Counted from the stretch's first letter, positions 6,924-12,762 are shown. The stretch is 12,945 nucleotides of DNA from an uncultured Eubacteriales bacterium (GCA_900549865.1 URPU01000067.1:1-12945), one strand, 5' to 3'. Translations and numbers: made by a program. The notes: generated from the letters alone by a model not told the origin.

Positions 6924-7679
6924 ATGCTTCGTTCTTTGACCTGGGCCTCGCTGGGCACGGGCTTTATATTTTTGATGACAACGCTGGGCGCGGCGGTGGT
7001 GTTCTTCTTTGCCGGTGAAATAAAGCTGCGGCTCCAGGCGGTCATGATGGGCTTTGCCGCCGGTGTGATGCTGGCCGCCTCCGTGTGGAGCATGATAATC
7101 CCGGCGGTGGAGCGCACGCGCGCCGCCGGGGCGCTTCCGGAGTGGCTGCCCGCCGTGCTCGGCATTGCCGCGGGCGCGGTGTTCCTCATGCTGCTTGACG
7201 GCTTCATCGCGCGGCGCGGCTGGGGCGGCGCGGGGCGCGGTTCTCCCACGCCGCTGCTCGTGACGGCGATAACCGTCCATAACATACCCGAGGGCATGGC
7301 CGTCGGCCTCGCGTTCGCGCTTGCGGCAGGCGGGGAGGGCTTCGCCGGGGCGCTTGCCCTCGCGCTGGGGATAGGCATACAGAACTTCCCGGAGGGGGCG
7401 GCAGTGTCGCTGCCGCTGCGCCAGCTGGGAATGCCGCCGGGGCGTGCGTTCTGGATAGGCGTGCTGTCCGGCGCGGTCGAGCCGCTTTTCGGCATCCTCG
7501 TGGTGCTGGCCGCCGCCGGGGCGACGCCCGTCATGCCGTGGCTGCTGAGCTTTTCCGCCGGGGCGATGCTCTATGTCGTCATGCACGAGCTTATCCCCGC
7601 CGCGCCGGGGCGGCCGGGGATATGGGGCTTCTTCACGGGCTTCATTCTTATGATGGCGCTGGATATGGCGCTTGGCTGA
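6924..7679 (+). CDS. ZIP-family divalent metal transporter
   Basis: This 251-residue membrane protein of the GufA/ZupT-like branch of the ZIP family has about eight hydrophobic helices. The metal-site helices are clear: VHNIPEGMAVG with His119, Asn120 and Glu123, and IQNFPEGAA with Gln153, Asn154 and Glu157. SGAVEPLFG (182-190) and HELIP (221-225) complete the family pattern. The cytoplasmic loop between the third and fourth helices is short and has no His cluster. ZIP proteins bring Zn2+, Fe2+ or Mn2+ into the cytoplasm, and the exact metal cannot be decided. The ribosome binding site is weak (AAAAGG, 12 bases upstream), and no strong promoter is seen between the upstream terminator and the start, so expression may rely on read-through or the TATAAT at 6816. 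Confidence 0.9.
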   Translation: MLRSLTWASLGTGFIFLMTTLGAAVVFFFAGEIKLRLQAVMMGFAAGVMLAASVWSMIIPAVERTRAAGALPEWLPAVLGIAAGAVFLMLLDGFIARRGWGGAGRGSPTPLLVTAITVHNIPEGMAVGLAFALAAGGEGFAGALALALGIGIQNFPEGAAVSLPLRQLGMPPGRAFWIGVLSGAVEPLFGILVVLAAAGATPVMPWLLSFSAGAMLYVVMHELIPAAPGRPGIWGFFTGFILMMALDMALG

Positions 7680-7699
7680 GCGCGCGGCTGCTTTTTGGG

Positions 7700-7756
7700 T
7701 TGACAAATGCGCGGCGATTATTTATAATCTTCTCATGAATTAATAACTAGGGTTAT
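7700..7756 (+). promoter_or_regulatory. Consensus promoter and candidate operator of the TetR gene
   Basis: TTGACA (7700-7705), a 17-base spacer and TATAAT (7723-7728) form a perfect sigma-A promoter. About 15 bases after the -10 is the inverted repeat ATAAC-TAGG-GTTAT (7743-7756), placed where a repressor would block the new transcript. Self-repression by the TetR protein is the natural reading. Confidence 0.8.
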
Positions 7757-7789
7757 GTAACGACCCGGAAGCATGGAGGAGAACAGCAT

Positions 7790-8440
7790 ATGCCGCCGAA
7801 ACCGAAGTTTACAAAGGATGAAATAGTGACCGCCGCGTTTGAGCTTGCGCGGGCCGAGGGCGCACAGGCGCTTACCGCGCGCGAGGTCGGCCGCCGGCTT
7901 GGCGTGTCCTCATCGCCGATATTCACGGTGTTCACCGACATGGCGGAGCTTCACGCCGCCGTGGAGGGGCGCGCGGAGGCGTGCTTCAAGGAATACATGG
8001 CCATGGCGGAGGATTACGCACCGGCGTATAAAAAGCGCGGGATGCAGTGGGTGCGCTTTGCGCAGGATGAGCCGATGCTGTTTCGCCTGCTGTTTATGAG
8101 CGCGCGCGGCGATGCGCTGAATTTCGACCGGGCGCAGCAGATAATCCCCTTCGGGAAGGAGACGGATATCGCCATCATCATGCGCGATTATCACGCCACC
8201 CGCGAACAGGCGGAGCATCTTTTCCGCCAGATGTGGATATATACCTACGGCCTGTGCTCACTGTGCGCGGCGAAGGTCTGCCGTTTTTCGGATGAGGAGA
8301 TCGCCGTGCAGCTCGGCGAAGTGTTCGCGGGCATGGTGTATGTGCTGCGCTCCAGCAGCGTCACGGCGGCGGTGCAGCCTGTGGAAAAGGGCGACGTTGA
8401 AAAGCTCATGCCCGGCGTCTCGGTGGATCTGAGCCGGTGA
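7790..8440 (+). CDS. TetR-family transcription regulator
   Basis: This 216-residue protein is of normal TetR length. The N-terminal helix-turn-helix spans about residues 8-52, with LTAREVGRRLGVSSSPIFTVF as the DNA-reading part and DMAELHAAV starting the linker helix. The C-terminal ligand and dimer domain (about 60-200) includes QWVRFAQDEPMLFRLLFMS, which resembles the C-terminal domain of a Firmicute TetR group, and has no recognisable ligand site. GGAGGAG lies 8 bases before ATG 7790. It follows the ZIP gene on the same strand but has its own strong promoter, so control of the ZIP gene is not implied. The ligand and targets beyond its own promoter are unknown. Confidence 0.9.
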   Translation: MPPKPKFTKDEIVTAAFELARAEGAQALTAREVGRRLGVSSSPIFTVFTDMAELHAAVEGRAEACFKEYMAMAEDYAPAYKKRGMQWVRFAQDEPMLFRLLFMSARGDALNFDRAQQIIPFGKETDIAIIMRDYHATREQAEHLFRQMWIYTYGLCSLCAAKVCRFSDEEIAVQLGEVFAGMVYVLRSSSVTAAVQPVEKGDVEKLMPGVSVDLSR

Positions 8441-8574
8441 AGCGTATAAGTGCAGAACGCCGCGAAAGAGGAGGGGATGAGAGCGCCAGACCTCGGAAGA
8501 ATTTCTGGAGGATGGCATCCCGCATATACAAATGCAGCTGAAATTGTGATTTTCGTTTAGATTTGATAAGACAA
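8441..8574. other. Intergenic stretch after tetR without a convincing gene
   Basis: No supported gene. A short frame reading SEEFLEDGIPHIQMQLKL then stop (8498-8551) looks protein-like and could be the tail of a lost gene, but it has no start or ribosome binding site and no homologue that I can name. Confidence 0.3.
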
Positions 8575-8617
8575 CAAGACACCCTGCAAGAGCTTGAATA
8601 TCTTGCAGGGTGTCTTG
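8575..8617. terminator. Perfect 17-bp hairpin between convergent tetR and rrf2
   Basis: CAAGACACCCTGCAAGA (8575-8591) and its exact reverse complement (8601-8617) flank a 9-base loop. There is no T-run on either side, so it is not a classical terminator, though its place between convergent genes suggests transcript-end stabilisation in both directions. Confidence 0.55.
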
Positions 8618-8625
8618 CTGCACCA

Positions 8626-8642
8626 AAAGCCCGGCGGGCTTT
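8626..8642 (-). terminator. Short hairpin downstream of rrf2
   Basis: AAAGCCC-GGC-GGGCTTT lies 14 bases beyond the rrf2 stop. On the minus strand the second arm runs into a fourth T. It is a modest terminator, perhaps acting together with the larger hairpin next to it. Confidence 0.5.
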
Positions 8643-8655
8643 GGGATGATACGAT

Positions 8656-9081
8656 TTATATCACATAATCCGTGCCGGTCTCCGTTCCGGCAAGCTCGGC
8701 AAGGGTGACGCTGTCGAAGAAGTCGTTCGTCAGCTTATAGTACCGCTCCCACATGGGCAGCGTGCGGCACATGGCGGCGCGCGGACAGGGCTGCGCGCCG
8801 CAGCCCAGACAGGCCACCGGCGCAAGGTCGCCCTCGGCGGCACGGAGTATCTCACCTGCGGTGTAGCTCTCCGGCTCACGGCGCAGCATGTATCCGCCGC
8901 CCTTGCCGTGCTGCCCCTCGACAAGCCCGGCCTTCGTCAGAAGCGGCATTATCCGCTCAATATATTTCAGCGATATCTCCTGCCGCGCGGCGACCTCCTT
9001 CATCGGAATGTAGCGGCCGCTGCGGTGCTCCGCCAGATCTATCATTACTCTCAGGGCGTATCTGCCGCGTGTGGATATCAT
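8656..9081 (-). CDS. Rrf2-family regulator with IscR-like Cys cluster
   Basis: This 141-residue protein has the winged helix of the Rrf2 family at about 1-65: MISTRGRYALRVMIDLAEH, then the recognition part EISLKYIERIMPLLTKAGLV and the wing GKGGGYMLRR. Cys91, Cys94, Cys99 and Cys105 lie where IscR and its relatives bind a [2Fe-2S] cluster; the last two are spaced five residues apart, as in IscR. The His that completes the IscR site is not evident. The likely role is sensing iron-sulfur or cysteine status and controlling cysteine and sulfur genes. ATG 9081 has AGAGG 9 bases upstream. The mnmA remnant and cysK lie upstream on the same strand, but rrf2 has its own promoter and candidate operator repeats. 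Confidence 0.9.
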   Translation of the reverse strand: MISTRGRYALRVMIDLAEHRSGRYIPMKEVAARQEISLKYIERIMPLLTKAGLVEGQHGKGGGYMLRREPESYTAGEILRAAEGDLAPVACLGCGAQPCPRAAMCRTLPMWERYYKLTNDFFDSVTLAELAGTETGTDYVI

Positions 9082-9100
9082 AAGTCTGACCTCTTCTCGG

Positions 9101-9129
9101 ATTAGTGATTAGTATTGGTTAGTATTATA
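9101..9129 (-). promoter_or_regulatory. rrf2 promoter region with tandem 10-bp repeats
   Basis: A minus-strand TATAAT (9129-9124) is followed by direct repeats, read on the plus strand as GATTAGTATT (9107-9116) and GGTTAGTATT (9117-9126) plus a shorter ATTAGT (9101-9106). Repeats one helical turn apart over the transcription start suggest an operator, most simply for Rrf2 itself. The -35 is poor (CATACT). Confidence 0.5.
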
Positions 9130-9162
9130 AATATAGAGAATATAAAGTATGGTTTTCGCCGC

Positions 9163-9437
9163 TCAGATGTCCTGTGCGTCACCGGCGCGCAGTATCACGC
9201 CGCCGCCGAGAACCTCATCCCCGTCGTAAAACACGGCGACCTGTCCGGGCGTCACGCCACACTGCGCGCATCCTCCACGTCGTCGAGAGAACAGCAGGTG
9301 TGCCCGCGCTCAATTCCGGCGTCGGCGTTGCCGTACAGCTTCATCGTGCAGCCGACGCACTCATGCCCCGCACGCGTCAGCAGCATCGCGGCGACGCTGG
9401 AATCCACGCCGCCGCTCATTGCGACAAGAATCTTCAT
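9163..9437 (-). pseudogene. mnmA: mnmA remnant with large internal deletion
   Basis: The minus strand reads MKILVAMSGGVDSSVAAMLL from 9437, the ATP-binding loop of tRNA 2-thiouridylase MnmA, and continues through the catalytic CCSLDDVEDARSVA to a TGA at 9254-9252. In another frame the very next bases encode TPGQVAVFYDGDEVLGGGVI, the characteristic C-terminus of MnmA, ending at 9163. So about 61 N-terminal and 30 C-terminal residues are joined out of frame, and roughly 265 residues of a normal protein of about 355 are gone. No ribosome binding site precedes 9437. MnmA normally makes s2U34 in tRNA with a sulfur relay. In related clostridia mnmA often sits with rrf2 and iron-sulfur genes, so this is a decayed part of such an operon. 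An intact copy elsewhere is likely. Confidence 0.9.
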
Positions 9438-9456
9438 AGTCAAACAGGAAATAAAC

Positions 9457-9676
9457 ACTGTGCCCCTCCCGGGGCACAGTTCAGCTTGTCAAAAAAGCCT
9501 CGCAGAGTTTCGCGTCCGCAGACGCGAAATCAATATTATCCGTTTTCTGCCGCGACATGTGCGTGGCAGAAAACACTTTACGCGGAGTGAGCGTCGAATT
9601 GTCCGCTATCAGCGGACAACAGAGGCGCAGAACGCAGCGAAGCTTTCTCGAAAAAGTGGCGAGGCCACTTTTTCGA
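9457..9676. repeat. Cluster of five hairpins, part of a dispersed repeat
   Basis: Within 220 bases there are five near-contiguous perfect inverted repeats. They are ACTGTGCCCC-N4-GGGGCACAGT (9457-9480), TTTCGCGTC-N4-GACGCGAAA (9508-9529), GTTTTCTGCC-N13-GGCAGAAAAC (9542-9574), TTGTCCGCT-N3-AGCGGACAA (9599-9619) and a 13-bp stem around GAG (9648-9676). The last one ends in TTTTTCGA on both strands and could end the cysK transcript. Its right part (9625-9679) recurs inverted at 12891-12945. The first hairpin is followed on the minus strand by GTTTATTT and may also be a terminator. Confidence 0.85.
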
Positions 9677-9708
9677 CAGTCTCACAGTTATTTATACAAT
9701 CAGTCTGC

Positions 9709-10641
9709 TCAGTCCGCGAAAAGCGGGGTGGAGAGGTATCTGTCGCCGGTGTCGGGCAGCAGGACGACGATGGTCTTGCCCGCATTTTCCGGGCGCTTTG
9801 CAAGCTCTATGCCCGCCCAGACGGCAGCGCCGGAGGATATGCCAACCAGCACGCCCTCGCTCTTGCCGACGAGCTTGCCGGTTGCAAAGGCGTCCTCATT
9901 GGCGACGGGGATTATCTCGTCGTATACCTTCGTGTCCAGCACGTCCGGCACGAAGCCCGCGCCGATGCCCTGTATCTTGTGCGCGCCGGAGACGCCCTGC
10001 GAGAGAACGGGGGAGGTGGCCGGTTCGACCGCGACGACCTTCACGCCGGGGATCTTGCTCTTGAGGTACTGGCCGACGCCGGTGATGGTGCCGCCGGTGC
10101 CGACGCCCGCGACGAAGTAATCGACATTGCCCTCGGTGTCCTCATATATCTCCGGGCCGGTGGACTCAAAGTGCGCCTTGGGGTTCGCGGGGTTGACGAA
10201 CTGCCCGGCGACGAAGCTGTTGGGGATCTCCTTTGCAAGCTCATCCGCCTTGGCAATCGCGCCCTTCATGCCCTTTGCGCCCTCTGTGAGCACGAGCTCC
10301 GCGCCGTAGGCCTTCATTATCTGTCGGCGCTCGACGGACATGGTCTCGGGCATGATGATGATTATGCGGTATCCGCGCGCCGCGGCGACGGAGGCGAGAC
10401 CGATGCCGGTGTTGCCGGAGGTCGGCTCAATAATGACGGAGCCTTCCTTCAAAAGCCCCTTGGCCTCGGCGTCGTCTATCATGGCCTTGGCTATTCTGTC
10501 CTTGACGGAACCGGCCGGGTTGAAGTACTCCAGCTTTGCCACGAGCTTTGCCTTCAAGCCGAGCTTCTTTTCAATATGGGTCAGCTCCAGAAGCGGAGTC
10601 TTGCCGATAAGCTGATCTGCGGAAGTGTATATTTTAGACAT
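9709..10641 (-). CDS. cysK: Cysteine synthase A (O-acetylserine sulfhydrylase)
   Basis: This 310-residue PLP enzyme is normal in length and makes L-cysteine from O-acetylserine and sulfide in the cytoplasm. The PLP-binding Lys47 lies in NPAGSVKDR, the substrate loop is TSGNTG (74-79), the phosphate-binding loop is GTGGT (181-185), and the pyridine-nitrogen Ser lies in GISSGAA (267-273). The C-terminus DTGDRYLST matches the CysK branch rather than CysM. ATG 10641 has AAGGAGA 7 bases upstream. It is preceded by a long leader of about 229 bases with a small Cys-rich open frame. Downstream on the same strand are the hairpin cluster, the mnmA remnant and rrf2. Regulation by the neighbouring Rrf2 protein and by the leader is inferred. 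Confidence 0.96.
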   Translation of the reverse strand: MSKIYTSADQLIGKTPLLELTHIEKKLGLKAKLVAKLEYFNPAGSVKDRIAKAMIDDAEAKGLLKEGSVIIEPTSGNTGIGLASVAAARGYRIIIIMPETMSVERRQIMKAYGAELVLTEGAKGMKGAIAKADELAKEIPNSFVAGQFVNPANPKAHFESTGPEIYEDTEGNVDYFVAGVGTGGTITGVGQYLKSKIPGVKVVAVEPATSPVLSQGVSGAHKIQGIGAGFVPDVLDTKVYDEIIPVANEDAFATGKLVGKSEGVLVGISSGAAVWAGIELAKRPENAGKTIVVLLPDTGDRYLSTPLFAD

Positions 10642-10663
10642 GATGTTATCTCCTTACTCTTTT

Positions 10664-10781
10664 TGTCGATTATTTCTTATATAATTCTTATATAATTTAT
10701 ATGTGAGATTTATACGTGTGAAAGTTGTATGTGCGAATGCCGCGCCGGTCATGCGGCGCTGCTGATCATACAACATCGACA
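10664..10781 (-). promoter_or_regulatory. Pairing segments in the cysK leader RNA
   Basis: On the minus strand the run from 10781 to 10767 (TGTCGAT then GTTGTATG), which contains the Cys codons of the leader frame, is complementary in two pieces. GTTGTATG matches CATACAAC (10731-10724) and TGTCGAT matches ATCGACA (10670-10664), 9 bases before the cysK ribosome binding site. A GC-rich hairpin (about 10739-10759) lies inside the first pairing. An 11-bp direct repeat TTCTTATATAA occurs twice at 10674-10695. There is no T-run terminator and no T-box AGGGTGG signature. Confidence 0.55.
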
Positions 10782-10820
10782 TCGGAGAGTCATCAGATGC
10801 ACGGGGAATACAGTGTTCAT
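10749..10820 (-). CDS. Candidate Cys-rich leader peptide of cysK
   Basis: A 23-residue open frame in the 5' leader reads MNTVFPVHLMTLRCRCCMIS and then SAA before TGA. ATG 10820 has GAGG 7 bases upstream, ideal for translation. Three of the four residues 14-17 are Cys (TGT CGA TGT TGT), unusual density for such a short peptide and directly upstream of a cysteine biosynthesis gene. The transcript is expected to start about 50 bases earlier, at the perfect promoter. Known leader peptides use such codon runs to stall ribosomes when the cognate charged tRNA is scarce, and Cys-containing leader peptides have been described in actinobacteria. That this one acts so is inference. The alternative is a chance frame. 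Confidence 0.6.
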   Translation of the reverse strand: MNTVFPVHLMTLRCRCCMISSAA

Positions 10821-10876
10821 ATACCCGCCTCGTTTCAAAAGCTTTTAATTAACTACCTAACCTGTGGGTTGGTCGT

Positions 10877-10905
10877 ATTATAGAGCTGCGCTTTTGATTT
10901 GTCAA
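10877..10905 (-). promoter_or_regulatory. Perfect consensus promoter of cysK
   Basis: TTGACA (10905-10900), 17 bases, TATAAT (10882-10877) on the minus strand. The bases after the -10, ACGACCAACCCACAGG and then TTAGGTAGTTAATTA, resemble the rrf2 promoter in carrying ACCAA right after TATAATAC and a GGTTAG/CTAACC element. A repressor such as the neighbouring Rrf2 protein could bind here. The predicted start is near 10870. Confidence 0.85.
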
Positions 10906-10967
10906 GAGCTTTTTTGGGAAAACCGGAAAAATTTATTTTGTATAACGCACCGCCGCCGGTATAAAAT

Positions 10968-11831
10968 TCACGCCTCAACGGACGTCCTTGCAGCGTCCAG
11001 AAAGACCCTTGCCGCGCGGCTCAGTGCGGCGCTGCGCTTCCAGACCAGCATGTGCCGCTCGGTAAGCGCGGGATACAGCGGGCGGAAGCATACGCCGTCG
11101 TCGATGCGGCTGCTGAGAAGCTCGCGCACGGTCAGGAAAGCGCCGATGCCGCTTTTTACGAATGCCTCAGGATTGCCGTTTATGACGTTATAGGTCGCCG
11201 CGATGTTCAGCTTTTCCACGTCCGTCTGCGCCCATGCGGCGATGCGCCGCTGCAAGCCCTGACGGCGGTGGAGTATGAGCGGCACGCGCATAAGCGTCTC
11301 GCGCGTTATGTGCTCCTCCGCCGCGAGGGGGTCGCCGCTCTTCACCAGAAGGCCCCACTGCACCTCATTTGGAAGCGGGATGCAGTCGTACTTTACATTA
11401 TCGACCGGATGCAGCATCACGGCGAAATCCAGCGTGCCGTGATCCAGCCGCTCCTCCACATCGACGGCGTCGCCGCCGTGAAAATAAAAGCTTACATCCG
11501 GATATCGTGCGCGTATTGCGGCGGCCGTGCCGAGGATCGACGCGTTTGTGCCGCCGCCTATGGCGATCTCTCCGCTGACGGTCTGTGTTCCGGCTGAAAG
11601 CTCGCGTTCGGTCCGGTCAAGAAGCTCCACTATCTCCTCTGCGCGGCGGCGCAGGAGCACGCCGTCCTCGGTCAGCGCCGTCTTTCGGCTTCCGCGGATG
11701 AGAAGCTGCTTTGAAAGCTCCATCATCTGCTTTGAAAGTGACGGCTGGGCAATGTGCAGGCTTTCCGCGGCCTTTGTTATGCTCTCCTCCTGCGCGACGG
11801 CAAGAAAATAGCGCAGAACGCGTATATCCAC
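10968..11831 (-). CDS. LysR-family regulator with a small deletion in the DNA-binding domain
   Basis: This 287-residue protein has the N-terminal winged helix (1-60: LRYFLAVAQEESITKAAESL, then HIAQPSLSKQ) and a periplasmic-binding-protein-like effector domain (about 88-285). It starts with GTG at 11831, with AAGGAG 10 bases upstream. After the recognition helix the usual LExxLGxxLF is reduced to LSKQLL: about four residues are missing around Ser40. The DNA there carries CTTTCAAAGCAG twice with a 21-base period, as expected from slippage between short repeats. Whether the domain still folds is uncertain. It is divergent from the truncated MATE gene, which it would have controlled. The effector is unknown. 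Confidence 0.88.
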   Translation of the reverse strand: MDIRVLRYFLAVAQEESITKAAESLHIAQPSLSKQMMELSKQLLIRGSRKTALTEDGVLLRRRAEEIVELLDRTERELSAGTQTVSGEIAIGGGTNASILGTAAAIRARYPDVSFYFHGGDAVDVEERLDHGTLDFAVMLHPVDNVKYDCIPLPNEVQWGLLVKSGDPLAAEEHITRETLMRVPLILHRRQGLQRRIAAWAQTDVEKLNIAATYNVINGNPEAFVKSGIGAFLTVRELLSSRIDDGVCFRPLYPALTERHMLVWKRSAALSRAARVFLDAARTSVEA

Positions 11832-11865
11832 AGTGTCACGTCTCCTTTGCTTTTTTGACTATTAT

Positions 11866-11885
11866 ATATCATCAAATATCATCAA
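11866..11885. repeat. Tandem 10-bp repeat at the lysR promoter
   Basis: ATATCATCAA occurs twice in tandem and touches a minus-strand TATAAT (11866-11861) that probably serves lysR. A related TTTGATATCA stands at 11926-11935. Helically phased repeats in a LysR/target intergenic region may be binding sites. Confidence 0.5.
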
Positions 11886-11926
11886 ACCATTCCTGTAAAC
11901 TATGAAAGCACATAGAATATAAGTAT

Positions 11927-11961
11927 TTGATATCAGAGGCGGCGGTGAATATAATATTCAC
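11927..11961 (+). promoter_or_regulatory. Promoter of the MATE fragment with a 17-base palindrome over the -10
   Basis: TTGATA (11927-11932), a 17-base spacer and TATAAT (11950-11955) make a near-consensus promoter. The -10 lies inside the palindrome GTGAATATAATATTCAC (11945-11961), a likely repressor site. The promoter looks intact although the gene behind it is broken. Confidence 0.65.
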
Positions 11962-11969
11962 GGAAAGAG

Positions 11970-12197
11970 ATGAAGCGGGAAATGGATAAACACGGACAAA
12001 TAGACATGCTGCACGGGCCGATTTGGAACAAGCTGCCGCGGTTTGCGCTTCCCATCGCCGCCACCGCGATACTGGAGCAGCTATTCAATGCGTCGGACGT
12101 CGCTGTCGTCGGCAATTTTACCGGCGGCTTTAAAACGATCGCCGTTGCCGCGGTGGGCGCGAACAGTCTGAGCCGGAGCACCAGGCCGAGAGTATAG
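11970..12197 (+). pseudogene. N-terminal fragment of a MATE-family efflux transporter
   Basis: The frame reads like the start of a MATE multidrug/Na+ antiporter: the charged N-terminus HGQIDMLHGPIWNKLPRFAL, then helix 1 and LEQLFNASDVAVVGNFTG, up to VAAVGANS near residue 66. Family members are about 450 residues. Here similarity stops at about 12167 and the frame continues with nine unrelated residues to TAG at 12197. The sequence beyond is a different gene in another frame, so the loss is a deletion or rearrangement, not a point mutation. The start could be 11970 or the Met at 11982; neither has a strong ribosome binding site. It is divergent from lysR and has an intact promoter. The fragment cannot transport. 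Confidence 0.88.
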
Positions 12198-12637
12198 ACC
12201 GCGTTGAATACTGGGCGGCGCACCCGGAGGACAGCCCGTATGAGTTCGTCTCCGAGGCGCGACATCTTGCCGTTGTCGCGGAGAGCGTGGCGCCCGGCGG
12301 GGGAATGGCCGCGCAGGAGTCCGTGATGTGGTGCGTGCTCAACCGCGTCGATTACGCTGGCTTCCCGGATACCGTTGCCGGCGTCTGCACTCAGCCGTAC
12401 CAGTGGCAGGGCTACAGCCAAAGCGTGCAGTACAGCAGCGACACCTATACGCTGGCGCGCAGCGTTCTGCGGCGCTGGTACGACGGAGAAACGGGGAATA
12501 TTCCCGCGGACAGCGTTTTTATGGAGGTCACTGAGCACGGCTTGAAATACCGCCGGCTGTTTCGTGATACCGAGAGTGTGAAGATATACTTCGACGGATA
12601 CGGCACGCCGCCGGACAAAGCCCTGCACAGCACCTGA
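12168..12637 (+). pseudogene. C-terminal fragment of a cell-wall-hydrolase-like protein
   Basis: From the junction to TGA at 12637 one frame is open and protein-like for about 155 residues, with no start codon context of its own; an in-frame GTG at 12287 has no good ribosome binding site. The core reads MAAQESVMWCVLNRVDYAGF, then PDTVAGVCTQPYQWQGYS, resembling the Hydrolase_2 (SleB/CwlJ-like) lytic domain. There a Glu near the start of this region is catalytic and the V-x-NRV-x-x-x-x-FP-x-T-V-x-x-V pattern is typical. The second half, with ALARSVLRRW-like and VFMEV segments, fits the same family. The signal peptide and N-terminus are absent, lost at the fusion with the MATE fragment. The assignment rests on motif recognition. 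Confidence 0.7.
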
Positions 12638-12685
12638 CGGGGGATATGCATGGCGCGGAGGCTGCACATCGCTCTGAGCCATAAC

Positions 12686-12756
12686 AAAAAATGAGAAACG
12701 TCCTGTCAGTGACAGCCCAGCTCTCTACACTGGGTAGTATAACAGATACGTCTCTC
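12686..12756 (-). ncRNA. Candidate small RNA with three stems and a terminator
   Basis: On the minus strand GAGAGACG (12756-12749) pairs with CGTTTCTC (12700-12693, one G-T) and is followed directly by ATTTTTTG. Inside are CCCAG/CTGGG (12734-12730 with 12720-12716) and CTGTC-N3-GACAG (12715-12703). It starts where the promoter at 12763-12791 would begin transcription. No gene follows on that strand before lysR. A stand-alone RNA of about 71 bases or the terminated leader of a lost gene would fit. Confidence 0.5.
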
Positions 12757-12762
12757 AACCAG

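Noticed and set aside
7660..7700. Terminator after the ZIP gene (GCGCT-N6-AGCGC then a distant T-run)
   Set aside because: The stem is only five pairs and the T-run is eight bases away, so support is too weak.
6825..7706. Minus-strand 293-codon frame opposite the ZIP gene
   Set aside because: Low-complexity Arg/His/Pro-rich translation typical of the antisense of a GC-rich membrane protein gene.
8473..8556. Small plus-strand frame starting MRAPDLGRISGGW after a GGAGGGG
   Set aside because: The purine run is too close to the ATG to act as a normal ribosome binding site, no promoter is seen, and an overlapping frame looks equally protein-like.
9457..9676. CRISPR array
   Set aside because: The inverted repeats differ from each other and are not evenly spaced identical repeats; no cas genes are nearby.
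9115..10695. Plus-strand 526-codon open frame opposite cysK
   Set aside because: It lies antisense to clear cysK and mnmA sequence, runs through the hairpin cluster, and has no family motif; long antisense frames are common in GC-rich DNA.
10642..10870. T-box or SAM riboswitch in the cysK leader
   Set aside because: No AGGGTGG T-box sequence, specifier loop layout, or SAM-type core was found; the small Cys-rich frame explains the leader better.
11933..12682. Minus-strand 249-codon frame downstream of the orphan promoter
   Set aside because: It is antisense to recognisable MATE and hydrolase coding sequence and crosses their junction, so it cannot be an old gene; its codon pattern mirrors the opposite strand.
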